Below, in pieces: positions 21,682 to 30,822 of a stretch of DNA of 64,000 nt. Numbering within the stretch: the first letter of the stretch is position 1; the number at the start of each line of letters is the position of its first letter. Source of the DNA: Tropicibacter alexandrii. GTDB lineage: Bacteria; Pseudomonadota; Alphaproteobacteria; Rhodobacterales; Rhodobacteraceae. Position numbers and translations under genes: made by a program. The stretch covers positions 62,001 to 126,000 of the forward strand of contig NZ_RCTZ02000004.1 of the NCBI RefSeq assembly GCF_003667315.2, given 5' to 3'. The notes under the pieces are model-generated. The model saw only the letters and a list, made by a program, of their open reading frames with translations. It ran no database searches and had not been told where the DNA came from.

Positions 21682-22059
21682 ATGTTCCAAAACCTGGACG
21701 TCTTCAGAACGGCGATGGCCATGGCACGGCATGCAGGCACCCAGCAGGCCTATAGTGCCCAGAATATCGCGAATGCCGATACACCCGGTTACCGGGCCAA
21801 GGAGCTGCCCGATTTTCGCAGCACCGTCCGGGATTCGCTGATGGGCCAGCGCGCCACGCGCGCCAATCACCTGAACGGGTCTGTCGGTCGCCAAGTCGAT
21901 TTCGAAGAGCGCCGCGTGGCGCTGGACCCAAACGGCAACACCGTCTCCCTCGAAGAAGAAATGGTCAAATCAGTCGGTGCCCAGCGTCAGCATGACCGCG
22001 CGCTTGCGATCTACAAGAGCAGCATGACGATCCTGCGCACCAGTCTTGGCCGAAAGTAA
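21682..22059 (+). CDS. flgB: Flagellar rod protein FlgB
   Basis: 125 residues, proximal rod component. The rod/hook signature QNIANADTPGYRAKE is present near residue 25, and the C-terminal helix HDRALAIYKSSMTILRTSLG matches the family. The ATG at 21682 is preferred because GGGAGAA lies upstream at the right spacing; an in-frame ATG at 21661 would contain that site. It opens the operon flgB-flgC-fliE-fliQ-flgF-flgG-flgA-flgH-fliL. Confidence 0.93.
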   Translation: MFQNLDVFRTAMAMARHAGTQQAYSAQNIANADTPGYRAKELPDFRSTVRDSLMGQRATRANHLNGSVGRQVDFEERRVALDPNGNTVSLEEEMVKSVGAQRQHDRALAIYKSSMTILRTSLGRK

Positions 22060-22071
22060 GGAGTTCAAATC

Positions 22072-22461
22072 ATGAGTGTTTTCGGAGACGCCCTATCCGT
22101 CACAGCCAGCGGCCTGCAAGCGCAGGCGACACGTCTGCGCGTGGTGACCGAGAATATCGCAAACGTCGACACCCCCGGCTATCACCGCAAGACGATTCCC
22201 TTCGATATCGACCGGTCCAGCGGCGATCTTGCCCGCGTGAAGGCTGGCGATGTCGATTTCGACCGCTCCGAGCTGGAAAAGGTCTACGACCCGGCCCATC
22301 CGCTGGCGGACGCCACCGGCCATTACGATGGCACGAACGTGAATCTCATCATCGAGATGGCCGATGCCCGCGAGGCACAGCGATCTTATGAGGCAAATCT
22401 CAAGATGTTTGAACAGACCCGCAACATGTCCAGCGGTTTGATGGACCTGCTGCGCCGATAA
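22072..22461 (+). CDS. flgC: Flagellar rod protein FlgC
   Basis: 129 residues. It forms the proximal rod with FlgB and FlgF. The N-terminal motif ENIANVDTPGYHRK and the C-terminal MADAREAQRSYEANLKMFEQ are diagnostic for rod proteins, and the length fits FlgC. It begins 12 bp after flgB. Confidence 0.94.
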   Translation: MSVFGDALSVTASGLQAQATRLRVVTENIANVDTPGYHRKTIPFDIDRSSGDLARVKAGDVDFDRSELEKVYDPAHPLADATGHYDGTNVNLIIEMADAREAQRSYEANLKMFEQTRNMSSGLMDLLRR

Positions 22462-22509
22462 CACCCCGGGCGCAGAACGCGCCCTTGATCCCAGACAAAG
22501 GAGACCAGA

Positions 22510-22797
22510 ATGGACGCCCTTTCGATGAACGCTGCACAAAGCTATGCAGCCTCCCGCCCCGCAACCGCGCCGCTTCCCGGCGCCAAGATCGAACGCCAGT
22601 TCGGCCAAGTCGCCGAGCAGTTCGCCCAGCAGTTGCAGGGGGCCGAACAAATTGCGCAGACCAGCATGATCGGAAACGCCGATCCCCACGCTCTGGTCGA
22701 GGCGCTGGCCCAGTCGGAACTCGCCGTCGAAACCGTGGTGAGCGTGCGCGACAAGGTCGTCGAGGCCTATCAGGAAATCCTGCGGATGCCGGTCTAA
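22510..22797 (+). CDS. fliE: Flagellar hook-basal body complex protein FliE
   Basis: 95 residues. FliE is the adaptor between the MS ring and the rod. The C-terminal segment GNADPHALVEALAQSELAVE and VVEAYQEILRMPV matches the family, where ALVEALAQSELAVE is the most conserved part. It follows flgC after 48 bp; fliQ begins 4 bp after its stop. Confidence 0.93.
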   Translation: MDALSMNAAQSYAASRPATAPLPGAKIERQFGQVAEQFAQQLQGAEQIAQTSMIGNADPHALVEALAQSELAVETVVSVRDKVVEAYQEILRMPV

Positions 22798-22801
22798 CGC
22801 C

Positions 22802-23071
22802 ATGCTGACCGAGGCCATCTTCTTTGACACGCTGCGCCAAGCACTGTGGATCGCGACGATCACGTCGGTGCCGATCCTTTCGGTGGCGTTGATTGCGGGG
22901 GTCAGCGTCGGCCTGTTGCAGGCCCTGACTTCGATCCAAGAGATGACCCTGACCTTCGTGCCGAAACTGCTGGCGATCGTCGCGGTGTTCTGGATGTCCA
23001 TGAGCTTCATGACCCGCACGCTGGTGGATTTCTTCCAAGCGCAAATCATCCCCATCATCACCGGAGGCTGA
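22802..23071 (+). CDS. fliQ: Flagellar export gate protein FliQ
   Basis: 89 residues with two hydrophobic helices (about 14-40 and 52-75). FliQ is part of the FliPQR export channel. The block SVGLLQALTSIQEMTLTFVPK is diagnostic. Its channel partner FliR is encoded 5 kb away on the other strand, and FliP is not in this window. Confidence 0.95.
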   Translation: MLTEAIFFDTLRQALWIATITSVPILSVALIAGVSVGLLQALTSIQEMTLTFVPKLLAIVAVFWMSMSFMTRTLVDFFQAQIIPIITGG

Positions 23072-23073
23072 CC

Positions 23074-23787
23074 ATGGAAACAGCAGGTTACGTCGCCCTC
23101 GCCCGCCAGACTTCGTTGATGAAGGAAATGCGGGTCATCGCGAACAACATCGCCAACGCCAACACCACCGGTTTCCGGCAAGAGGGCGTGATCTTTGCCG
23201 AATATGTCGAACAAGGCGACGGGTCCAAGGGCGTGTCGATGGCCCAAGGCACCGTTCGGAACACCTCGCTGGCGCAAGGCACGCTGGATATGACCGGCGG
23301 CACCTTCGACGTCGCCATCGAGGGTGACGGCTTTTTCATGGTGCAGACGCCGAACGGCAACCGCCTGACCCGCGCGGGCGCGTTCACGCCCAGCGCCCAA
23401 GGCAACCTTGTCACGCCGGATGGCTATCCGGTTCTGGATGCCGGTGGCGCGCCCTTGTTCGTGCCACCCGATGCCAGCGACCTTGCGATTGCCCGCGACG
23501 GCACGATCAGCACGCAAGGTCGGCCCATCGGGCAGATCGGAGTCGTGGTTCCCAACGACCCCATCCAGATGGAGCGCGAAGGCGGCGTGATGTTTCGCGC
23601 CGATGCCGGGACCGTGCCGGTCGAAAACCCCCGCGTCATGCAGGGGTTCGTCGAGGCGTCGAACGTCGATCCGATCCTTCAGGTCGCCCGCATGGTCGAG
23701 GTGCAGCGCGCCTACGAGATGGGGCAAAGCTTCATGGATCGCGAAGATGAACGGATCAGGACGGCCATGAAGGCCTTTGTGAAATAA
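23074..23787 (+). CDS. flgF: Flagellar rod protein FlgF
   Basis: 237 residues, proximal rod. It contains NNIANANTTGFRQEGVIFAEY at the N-terminus, FDVAIEGDGFFMVQTPNG in the core and the C-terminal MVEVQRAYEMGQSFMDREDE. The ATG at 23074 follows GGAGG, within 3 bp of the fliQ stop. It is shorter than FlgG, consistent with FlgF of alphaproteobacteria. Confidence 0.94.
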   Translation: METAGYVALARQTSLMKEMRVIANNIANANTTGFRQEGVIFAEYVEQGDGSKGVSMAQGTVRNTSLAQGTLDMTGGTFDVAIEGDGFFMVQTPNGNRLTRAGAFTPSAQGNLVTPDGYPVLDAGGAPLFVPPDASDLAIARDGTISTQGRPIGQIGVVVPNDPIQMEREGGVMFRADAGTVPVENPRVMQGFVEASNVDPILQVARMVEVQRAYEMGQSFMDREDERIRTAMKAFVK

Positions 23788-23799
23788 GGAGCAAGCAGA

Positions 23800-24585
23800 A
23801 TGCGTGCACTGAGTATCGCGGCCACCGGGATGGCTGCGCAGCAAATGCGGGTCGAGGTGATCTCGAACAACCTCGCGAACATGAGCACCACGGGCTACAA
23901 CGCCCGCCGTGCCGAGTTTTCGGACCTGCACTACCAGCAATATGCGCGGCCGGGCACGGTGAACGCTTCGGACGGCACGGTTTTGCCGACCGGCGTGCAG
24001 CTGGGTCTGGGCGTGCGCCCCGCCGCCGTGTCGGTGCAACTTTCGCAAGGCACGCTTTCCCAGACCGGTGGCGACCTCGATCTTGCCATCGAAGGGGCGG
24101 GCTATCTCGAAGTGACCATGCCCAACGGGCAGGCCGCCTATACACGCGATGGCGGGCTCAAGCGGACGGGCGACGGGCTGATCGTCACCTCCGAAGGCTA
24201 CCCCGTCGCCCCCGAAATCACCATTCCCGCTGATGCCCAGCGCCTGTCGATCAATGCCGAGGGCGAGGTCTATGCCTATTTCGCGGGGCAACCGGATGCG
24301 CAGTTGCTGGGGCAATTCACCCTGTCCGGCTTCACCAACCCCAAGGGGCTGGAGGCGATCGGGTCGAACCTGTTCGTCGAAACCGACGCTTCGGGACCGG
24401 CGCTGCAATCGACACCCGGTGTCGATGGGCTGGGCACGGTCCGTCAGGGCTATCTCGAAGCCAGCTCGGTCGATGCGGTGCGCGAGATTTCCGAACTGAT
24501 CGAGGCCCAGCGCGGTTACGAACTGAACTCCAAGGTGATTTCCGCCGCCGACCAAATGCTTGCCGCGACGAGCCAGGTGCGCTGA
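23800..24585 (+). CDS. flgG: Flagellar distal rod protein FlgG
   Basis: 261 residues, the main distal rod subunit. Family hallmarks are ISNNLANMSTTGYNARRAEF, the FlgG-specific DLHYQQYARPG stretch and the C-terminal LIEAQRGYELNSKVISAADQM. Length matches FlgG (about 260). The flgA start overlaps its stop codon by one base. Confidence 0.96.
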   Translation: MRALSIAATGMAAQQMRVEVISNNLANMSTTGYNARRAEFSDLHYQQYARPGTVNASDGTVLPTGVQLGLGVRPAAVSVQLSQGTLSQTGGDLDLAIEGAGYLEVTMPNGQAAYTRDGGLKRTGDGLIVTSEGYPVAPEITIPADAQRLSINAEGEVYAYFAGQPDAQLLGQFTLSGFTNPKGLEAIGSNLFVETDASGPALQSTPGVDGLGTVRQGYLEASSVDAVREISELIEAQRGYELNSKVISAADQMLAATSQVR

Positions 24586-25001
24586 TGCGGATCGCGTTTG
24601 CCATCGCCGTGATGCTCGCCGGGCCTGCTTTGGCGGAAACGGTCGTGGCGACGCGCACGATCCGCCCGCAGGAAATCATCGGAGCCTCCGATGTGAAGCT
24701 GGAAAACGTGGATGTCCCGGGGGCCCACGTGAAGCTTGAGAACGTGATCGGGCTGGAAGCGCAATATGCGCTTTATCCCGGTCGCGCCGTCATGCGCGGA
24801 GCACTGGCCGAACCGGCCGTGGTCGAGCGCAACCAGTTCGTCGTGCTGGTCTACCAGACCGGCGGTCTTCGGATCGTCACCGACGGGCGCGCGTTGGATC
24901 GGGGCGCCGTCGGTGACCGCATCCGCGTGATGAATGTCAATTCCCGGACCTCGCTGTTCGGGACGATCTCCGAGGACGGAACGATCCTCGTGTCGAATTG
25001 A
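24585..25001 (+). CDS. flgA: Flagellar P-ring assembly chaperone FlgA
   Basis: 138 residues with a signal peptide (MRIAFAIAVMLAGPALA), so periplasmic. FlgA assists polymerisation of FlgI into the P ring. The SAF-domain features ATRTIRPQEIIGASDV and LYPGRAVMRGAL, and the C-terminal GDRIRVMNVNSRTSLFGTI, fit the family. It is the short alphaproteobacterial form lacking the N-terminal extension of enteric FlgA. The start overlaps the flgG stop (TGATG). Confidence 0.92.
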   Translation: MRIAFAIAVMLAGPALAETVVATRTIRPQEIIGASDVKLENVDVPGAHVKLENVIGLEAQYALYPGRAVMRGALAEPAVVERNQFVVLVYQTGGLRIVTDGRALDRGAVGDRIRVMNVNSRTSLFGTISEDGTILVSN

Positions 25002-25009
25002 GGACCAAG

Positions 25010-25738
25010 ATGCTGAAAAAGTTTCTCCTGACCGGGATGATCCTGTCTGCCGCGGCCTGTGCACGCCTCGACCACGTGGGCAAGGCGCCCAGCTTTTCGC
25101 CCCCCACCGAAAGCGTCGAGCGCGTGGCGATGATCGCCTCCGGCATCCCCGAAGAGCGCGCGCCGGGCCGTGTGACCGATGGCGCGTCGCTTTGGGCGGC
25201 TGGCCAGACCTCGCTTCTGGGGGACAGGCGCGCGATGAAGCGGGGCGACATCATGACCGTCGTGATCGAGATCGATGACAGCGCCGAGATCAAGAATTCG
25301 ACCCAGCGCTCGCGCAGCGGATCCGAGTCGATGGCCGTGCCGCAACTGCTCGGCCTGCCGCAGCGGATCGATCCGAACCTGCCCCCCGGCGCGACCATGG
25401 CCGATGCGGTGCAGCTTGACGGGTCCAGCTCGTCTGCCGGGGATGGTTCGGTCCGGCGCAGCGAAAGCCTGACCTTGCGGGTCGCGGCGACGGTGACCGA
25501 CGTTCTGCCCAACGGCATTCTCGCCATCGAAGGCAGCCAAGAGGTGCGGGTCAATTTCGAACTGCGCGAATTGCTGGTGTCCGGCTATGTCCGCCCCGAG
25601 GATATTTCGCGCCAGAACGAGATCACCTATGACAAGATCGCCTCGGCCCGGATTTCCTATGGCGGGCGCGGCCAGATCACCGATGTGCAGCAACCCCGGA
25701 TCGGCCAGCAAGTGCTGGACGTGATCCTGCCCTTCTGA
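25010..25738 (+). CDS. flgH: Flagellar L-ring lipoprotein FlgH
   Basis: 242 residues. FlgH forms the outer-membrane L ring. The N-terminus has a lipobox ending at Cys17 (SAAAC), as required. Conserved blocks are GASLWAAGQTSLLGDRRAMKRGD and the C-terminal DISRQNEITYDKIASARISYGG-type strand ending GQQVLDVILPF. The ATG at 25010 follows GAGGACC; a TTG four codons earlier is less likely. Confidence 0.95.
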   Translation: MLKKFLLTGMILSAAACARLDHVGKAPSFSPPTESVERVAMIASGIPEERAPGRVTDGASLWAAGQTSLLGDRRAMKRGDIMTVVIEIDDSAEIKNSTQRSRSGSESMAVPQLLGLPQRIDPNLPPGATMADAVQLDGSSSSAGDGSVRRSESLTLRVAATVTDVLPNGILAIEGSQEVRVNFELRELLVSGYVRPEDISRQNEITYDKIASARISYGGRGQITDVQQPRIGQQVLDVILPF

Positions 25739-25747
25739 GGTCCGGCC

Positions 25748-26266
25748 ATGATCAAGAAACTGCTTCCCATCCTGCTCGCCCTGATCGGCACGGGCGCCGG
25801 TGTCGGCGCGGGCCTCTTCCTGATGCCCACAGCGCCCGAAGAGCACGCCGATGCTGCCGTCGAATGCGTGCCGCCAGCTGACGATCCGGAGCACGAAGCC
25901 GCCCCGGCCAGCGATCATGCCGCAAGCGACGGGCCTCCGGTCGGTCGTGAATATGTCAAGCTCAACAACCAGTTCGTGGTGCCGGTCATGAAGCAGGACC
26001 AGGTCTATGCGCTGGTCGTTGCCTCGCTCAGCGTCGAGGTCTCGACCGGCTCGACCGAAACGGTCTATGCACGCGAACCCAAGCTGCGCGATGTCTTCCT
26101 TCAGGTCATGTTCGACTACGCGAATATCGGCGGCTTCGCCGGGTCCTTCACGAATGGCGACCGGCTTCAGATCTTGCGCAGCAACCTCCTCGAAGCGGCC
26201 AAAAGCGTGCTGGGCAGCGATGTTAGCGACGTTCTGATCACCGAGATCGCCCGTCAGGATACCTGA
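25748..26266 (+). CDS. fliL: FliL-family flagellar basal body-associated protein
   Basis: 172 residues: one N-terminal membrane helix (about 5-26), an acidic Ala/Glu/His-rich linker (27-70) and a periplasmic domain with YVKLNNQFVVPVM, ALVVASLSVEV and REPKLRDVFLQVMFDYANIGGF. FliL surrounds the stator units and supports torque. The match is good but family members are divergent, and in related genomes a FliL-like gene can occur next to flgH besides the main fliL. It closes the operon and is followed by a bidirectional terminator. Confidence 0.82.
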   Translation: MIKKLLPILLALIGTGAGVGAGLFLMPTAPEEHADAAVECVPPADDPEHEAAPASDHAASDGPPVGREYVKLNNQFVVPVMKQDQVYALVVASLSVEVSTGSTETVYAREPKLRDVFLQVMFDYANIGGFAGSFTNGDRLQILRSNLLEAAKSVLGSDVSDVLITEIARQDT

Positions 26267-26286
26267 TACGCTCCAACGCATCGACC

Positions 26287-26312
26287 AAAGGCCCCGCCAA
26301 GCGGGGCCTTTT
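26287..26312. terminator. Bidirectional terminator between fliL and the flhB operon
   Basis: Ten-base arms AAGGCCCCGC (26288-26297) and GCGGGGCCTT (26301-26310) around CAA, with A residues before and T residues after, so it can stop transcription from both sides. Confidence 0.88.
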
Positions 26313-26318
26313 GCGCGT

Positions 26319-26738
26319 TCATTCGAAGGGGAAGTCGCGCAAGCGGGTCAATTCGTCCAGCGTATCCGCTTGGCGTGCCAGCAGCTTGTCGCGCCGGTCG
26401 CTGCGTTCCTTCTGGTCGAGCTCGGCGGCCGCCTCTGCGCGGGACCAAGCCGTTCGGGCTTTTTCCATGCTGTCATGCAGGTTGGCGCGCGCCTTGGCCG
26501 CCTTGCGCAGGATTTCCGACCGCTTGCGCAACAGCCAACCTTGGTACAAGGCGTCCGAGCCAAGGATCTGCCGCGCGCCGATGCTGTCCTGATCGGCCTG
26601 CACTGCCCGAAACAGCGCATCGATCTGCTCCAGCTCGTCCGCAAGACGCTGGCTTTCCTCAAGGTTCCGACGATGGGTTTCCAACGCCTTCTCCTTGAGG
26701 ATCTCGGTCACCTGAAGGATCGGTTCATATCGGGTCAT
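26319..26738 (-). CDS. FliJ-like coiled-coil protein
   Basis: 139 residues, almost entirely charged helix with heptad character (TEILKEKALETHRRNLEESQ and ARANLHDSMEKARTAWSRAE), no signal peptide and no membrane segment. Size, coiled-coil nature and position directly after flhB fit the export chaperone or ATPase stalk FliJ, but the sequence is not conserved enough to be sure. The ATG at 26738 overlaps the flhB stop (ATGA). It is the last gene of the minus-strand unit flhA-fliR-flhB. Confidence 0.6.
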   Translation of the reverse strand: MTRYEPILQVTEILKEKALETHRRNLEESQRLADELEQIDALFRAVQADQDSIGARQILGSDALYQGWLLRKRSEILRKAAKARANLHDSMEKARTAWSRAEAAAELDQKERSDRRDKLLARQADTLDELTRLRDFPFE

Positions 26739-27826
26739 TTCCAACCTTTCTGACGCGCCTTAACGCGCATCGCATCGGCAAAACGGATCGCGGCCGCAAC
26801 GGGCCGGTAATGGTCGGGCGAAATCTCGTCACCGATATTCGTCGTCGCATAGACCGCCCGCGCAGTTGGCGGATCGGAGTGGATGGGAATGCTGTTTTCG
26901 CCAGCGATCTCCCGGATCTTCAGCGCCACCTCGTCCAGCCCCTTGGCCACGCAAACCGGGGCGGATCCCGGGGCGCGGGTCCATTTCAAGGCGACGGCGT
27001 AATGGGTCGGGTTGACGATGATGACGTCTGCCTCCGGCACGTCCTGCATCATCTGGTTCAACGCCAATTCCTGCGCGCGGGCCCGGCGATGGGCCTTGAG
27101 ATGCGGGTCGCCCTCGGACTCCTTCATCTCGTCCCGCAATTCCTTCTGCGACATGCGGTTTTTGCGCATGTGTTCGGCCCGTTGAAAGAACCAATCCAGC
27201 GCGCCAATCGACATGGCGATCAGCACGACGATGAAGAGGAAGCGCAACATCAGCCGGGTCATCGACATCACGATCTCGGCCGGGCTGGCCTGCACCATCC
27301 CGGTGATGGTGGACAACTGGCCGCGCAGGAACACCGCAAGCAGGATCGAGTAGATGCTGAGTTTGAGAAAGCTCTTGAAGAACTCGAACAGGCCTTTTCG
27401 GCCGAACTTGTTCTTGGCATTTGAGATGGGTGAAATCCGGTTCAGCTTTGGCACCAGCTTTTCACCAGAAAAGACGACCCCCCGGGTCGCAAACAATGTC
27501 AAAAGGACAAAGACGCCGGGCACCAGAAGGAATGGCAGGGCCGGGCCCAGCGCCGCCACCATGACGGAGCCAGCGATGGATTGCGCGCCATCGCCAAAGA
27601 ACAGACCTGTCAGCCTGTCCGGCTGCTCGATCAGGGGCAGCAGTCTTTCGGCAAAAAGTGGCAGGCTGTAGGCCCCGATGGCGGTCCCGCAAACCAGCAT
27701 GCCCAAATAGGCCATCGCGGTGTTCAGATCGCCCGCGCGGGCGATTTCCCCCTTCTTCCGGGCATCGTCGAGCTTTTTCTGGGATGGCTCGTGGCTTTTT
27801 TCGCCGCTTTCGTCGTCTTCTGCCAT
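26735..27826 (-). CDS. flhB: Flagellar export switch protein FlhB
   Basis: 363 residues. FlhB controls substrate specificity of the export gate and cleaves itself between Asn and Pro. The N-terminus EKSHEPSQKKLDDARKKGEI is typical, four membrane helices lie between about 35 and 210, and the cleavage motif NPTH is at residues 272-275. It should receive the switch signal from FliK (13793-15592). It starts 5 bp after fliR. Confidence 0.96.
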   Translation of the reverse strand: MAEDDESGEKSHEPSQKKLDDARKKGEIARAGDLNTAMAYLGMLVCGTAIGAYSLPLFAERLLPLIEQPDRLTGLFFGDGAQSIAGSVMVAALGPALPFLLVPGVFVLLTLFATRGVVFSGEKLVPKLNRISPISNAKNKFGRKGLFEFFKSFLKLSIYSILLAVFLRGQLSTITGMVQASPAEIVMSMTRLMLRFLFIVVLIAMSIGALDWFFQRAEHMRKNRMSQKELRDEMKESEGDPHLKAHRRARAQELALNQMMQDVPEADVIIVNPTHYAVALKWTRAPGSAPVCVAKGLDEVALKIREIAGENSIPIHSDPPTARAVYATTNIGDEISPDHYRPVAAAIRFADAMRVKARQKGWK

Positions 27827-27831
27827 CGGTC

Positions 27832-28599
27832 CTACCTGAACGGCACGGCGAGAAAGGCGTCAAAGGCGCTCAGCCAGACCGTCAACATCAGCGGCGCGGC
27901 GACCAACAGCAAGGCGACCGCACCGAAGGTGATCACCGGGGCTCCGACGAACGCCACCATCAACTGCGGCATTGCCTTGTTGATGACGCCGAGGGTCAGA
28001 TTGTAGATCACCGACATGATGACGAAAGGCGCGGCGAGGCTGAAGGCCAGCGCAAAGCTTTCGGCCACGCGATGGCGCCCGGCATCGGCCACATCGGCAG
28101 GGGTTGGAAAGCTGAAGGGCGGGAGCAAGTCATAGGACAGGACAAGGAATGCCGCCGCCTTGATGTGAAACCCGGTGGCAAACAGCAGGGCCAATGCGGC
28201 GGTGGTCAGAATGTGCCCGATGGCGGGCAACGGGTCGAGGCCGGTTCCCCCCATCAGTTGCGCGAGCGAGGTGGATTGCGCCGCGATCGCGCCCGCCGTC
28301 TGGATGGCAAGGATGAACAGCCGCAAGACCAGACCCAGAAACAGGCCATTGAGGCTTTCGGTGGCGATCACCATGACCAAGGCGTTCAACCCCGGTTCCG
28401 GCAAGTCGATGCCCGGCGCCACCGCAGGCGTGATGATGACCGTCAGCATGAGGGACAGGACCAGCCTGACACGGACAGAAATCACCTGCTCGCCGAGGCC
28501 CGGCAACGTCGCCATGACCGCGCCCACCCGGATCAGGACGATCAGGCCCAGCCAAGCTGAGCCTGTCATCATCTCGATCAAGGGCAAAAGCGCCGTCAT
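27832..28599 (-). CDS. fliR: Flagellar export gate protein FliR
   Basis: 255 residues, strongly hydrophobic with about six membrane helices, no signal peptide. FliR joins FliP and FliQ in the export channel. VGAVMATLPGLGEQVISVRVRL near the N-terminus and AAPFVIMSVIYNLTLGVINKAMPQL near residue 195 (quoted in parts, such as NLTLGVINKAMPQ) are diagnostic. It overlaps the flhA stop by 4 bp. Confidence 0.95.
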   Translation of the reverse strand: MTALLPLIEMMTGSAWLGLIVLIRVGAVMATLPGLGEQVISVRVRLVLSLMLTVIITPAVAPGIDLPEPGLNALVMVIATESLNGLFLGLVLRLFILAIQTAGAIAAQSTSLAQLMGGTGLDPLPAIGHILTTAALALLFATGFHIKAAAFLVLSYDLLPPFSFPTPADVADAGRHRVAESFALAFSLAAPFVIMSVIYNLTLGVINKAMPQLMVAFVGAPVITFGAVALLLVAAPLMLTVWLSAFDAFLAVPFR

Positions 28600-30677
28600 G
28601 CTGCCACGACACCGATCAGCGCGGGTCGCGCCTCCAGCCCGATTTCCTCGAAGGACATGACCGGGTTGCTCATCCCCTTCGCGGCCATCACGGTCCGCAC
28701 GTACCGCCTGCGCCGGGCCGAGGTCACGACGGCAGGTGAAACCCCGCGATTTCCCGCCTCGCCGATCTGATGGGCCAGCCCCGAGGTCAGCGCCTCGAAC
28801 CGGTCGGGTGGAAGGGCGACATCAAGCCCGCCTTGGCTGCCTTCGATCTGGTGACGCAGGAAGGTTTCCTCCCATTCCGGGGCCAGTTGGATCAACGGGA
28901 TCGTCCCGTCATCGCGCCGCATCGAGGCCACAAGCTGGAAACCCAGCCGCTGGCGGACGTGTTCGCAGATGACTTCGGGCTGGGTCTGCTGGCCCCGCAT
29001 CTCGGAAATTGCCTCGAGAATCAACGGCAGGTTCCGGATCGAAACCTGTTCGTCCAGCAGCAGGCGCAGCACTTGATGCAAGGTATCCATCTGCACCTTG
29101 TCCGGGATCAGATCGTCGAGCAGCTTTCGGTTTGCTTCGGCGCGGGCGTGGTTGGTCAAAGTGACCATCTCGTCCATCAGACGCCGCAGGGATTTCAGCG
29201 TCAGCAGGCGGCCAAAGTTGCGGCGAATCACCTCGAGCAGGTGGGTGGCCAGCACCTCCGTCGGAGTGACGATGGTAATGCCGGTCAGCGCCGCCTTTTC
29301 CTGATCCTCCGGGCGGATCCAGCGCGCGGGCGCACCGTAGACCGGTTCGGTTACATCCCGACCCGAGGGCAGCGCCGCGGCGGTTTCAGGCACCAGCGCC
29401 AGCACGAAATCCGGGTTCAGCTCGCCGCGCGCCATCTCGACTCCGTGGATTTTGACCACGTATGTTCCGGTGGGCAGCGCGGGCGCGTCAGTCAGACGGA
29501 TTTCAGGCAGGATCAGGCCGTATTGCGAGGCAATATGCGTCCGCATGTTGGCGATCCGCACATCCAGACCGGTGCCCGGATCCAGCACCATGTTCACAAG
29601 GTCGGGCGCGAATTCGACATGAACATCATCCAGATCAAGGACATCGCCCATGTGAATCCCGCGCGGAGCCTCGGGTTCGGCCTGATCGACATCCTCCTCG
29701 TCGGCCGGTTCGGGGCGGGTGTGCAGCCACCACGCCGCAGCCCCGAGGACTCCCCCGCCGAGGATGAACGGTACAAATGGCAAACCCGGCACCAGCGCGA
29801 ACAGCACCATGAGAACCGAGACCGCCATAAGCGCTGACGGGTGCTTACCCAGTTGCTGGGCGACCGCCATGTCCGTCGATCCGATGGTCCCGCCGCGCGC
29901 CAGAAGCAGGCCCGCCGCGATCGAAATGATGACCGCCGGGATCTGGGATACCAAGCCGTCGCCAACCGTCAGGATCGCGTAGGTTTCCATGGCGCTGCCA
30001 AGGGGCATGCCATGCACCACCACGCCCATGATCATGCCCATCACGAGGTTCAGCAGCGTGATCAGCAACCCGGCGACCGCATCGCCCTTGACGAATTTCG
30101 AGGCGCCGTCGAGGGAGCCGAAGAAGGTCGTCTCTTGTTGCTCGGTTTCACGTCGACGCTTTGCTTCGGCATGGTCGATGGCGCCCGCCGACATGTCTGC
30201 ATCGATGGCCAGCTGCTTGCCCGGCATTCCGTCCAGGGCAAAGCGCGCGGACACTTCAGCCATACGTGCGGAACCCTTTGTGATGACAGCGAAATTCACG
30301 ATCATCAGGACGCCGAACACGACCAGCCCCAGAAAAACGCTGCCGCCCATCACGAAGTTGGCAAACCCTTGAATCACTTCGCCAGCCGCGTGCGTGCCGG
30401 TATGGCCTTGACCGATGATCAGCTTCGTCGAACTCACGTTGAGCGACAGCCTCAGCATGAGCGATGTCAGCAAGATCGTCGGGAAGGCGGAGAAATCCAA
30501 TGGCCGCTCGATGAAGAGCGTGACGGTGAAAATCAGGATGGCCAGCCCGAAGGAGGCCGCCAGCCCGACGTCCAGCACCCAAGACGGCATCGGCAGGATC
30601 ATCATGACGATCACAGCCATCAGCGCGAGGGCAAGAAGGATGGTTGGTTTGAAAAGACTTGAGCCGCTCAAAGTCAT
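28596..30677 (-). CDS. flhA: Flagellar export gate protein FlhA
   Basis: 693 residues, as usual. The N-terminal half holds about eight membrane helices and the conserved cytoplasmic FHIPEP-type loop (RFALDGMPGKQLAIDADMSA). The C-terminal half, from about residue 330, is the cytosolic ring FlhA-C that docks chaperones. The start at the ATG 30677 is chosen over a GTG three codons earlier; neither has a strong ribosome-binding site. It heads the flhA-fliR-flhB unit. Confidence 0.95.
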   Translation of the reverse strand: MTLSGSSLFKPTILLALALMAVIVMMILPMPSWVLDVGLAASFGLAILIFTVTLFIERPLDFSAFPTILLTSLMLRLSLNVSSTKLIIGQGHTGTHAAGEVIQGFANFVMGGSVFLGLVVFGVLMIVNFAVITKGSARMAEVSARFALDGMPGKQLAIDADMSAGAIDHAEAKRRRETEQQETTFFGSLDGASKFVKGDAVAGLLITLLNLVMGMIMGVVVHGMPLGSAMETYAILTVGDGLVSQIPAVIISIAAGLLLARGGTIGSTDMAVAQQLGKHPSALMAVSVLMVLFALVPGLPFVPFILGGGVLGAAAWWLHTRPEPADEEDVDQAEPEAPRGIHMGDVLDLDDVHVEFAPDLVNMVLDPGTGLDVRIANMRTHIASQYGLILPEIRLTDAPALPTGTYVVKIHGVEMARGELNPDFVLALVPETAAALPSGRDVTEPVYGAPARWIRPEDQEKAALTGITIVTPTEVLATHLLEVIRRNFGRLLTLKSLRRLMDEMVTLTNHARAEANRKLLDDLIPDKVQMDTLHQVLRLLLDEQVSIRNLPLILEAISEMRGQQTQPEVICEHVRQRLGFQLVASMRRDDGTIPLIQLAPEWEETFLRHQIEGSQGGLDVALPPDRFEALTSGLAHQIGEAGNRGVSPAVVTSARRRRYVRTVMAAKGMSNPVMSFEEIGLEARPALIGVVAA

Positions 30678-30822
30678 GCCGACCACCGTTTCGGGTTAGG
30701 CGCGACTGCAAAATCGGGGAAAGCCGAAAGGGGTATGTCGTTGATTGCCATTTCTTGGCCTCGCGTCACTTCTGCAACCCTTACTAGCTAAGCCAGATCG
30801 GTTTACATTCTGTAACCGCGTC

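Noticed and set aside
22093-24555. 820-codon open frame on the minus strand opposite flgC-fliE-fliQ-flgF-flgG
   Set aside because: It spans five well-defined flagellar genes and has no domain or ribosome-binding site; a codon-bias shadow.
30800-30817. GGTTTACA-TTC-TGTAACC inverted repeat upstream of flhA
   Set aside because: The arms pair only with a bulged base, and position and symmetry are too weak to call an operator.
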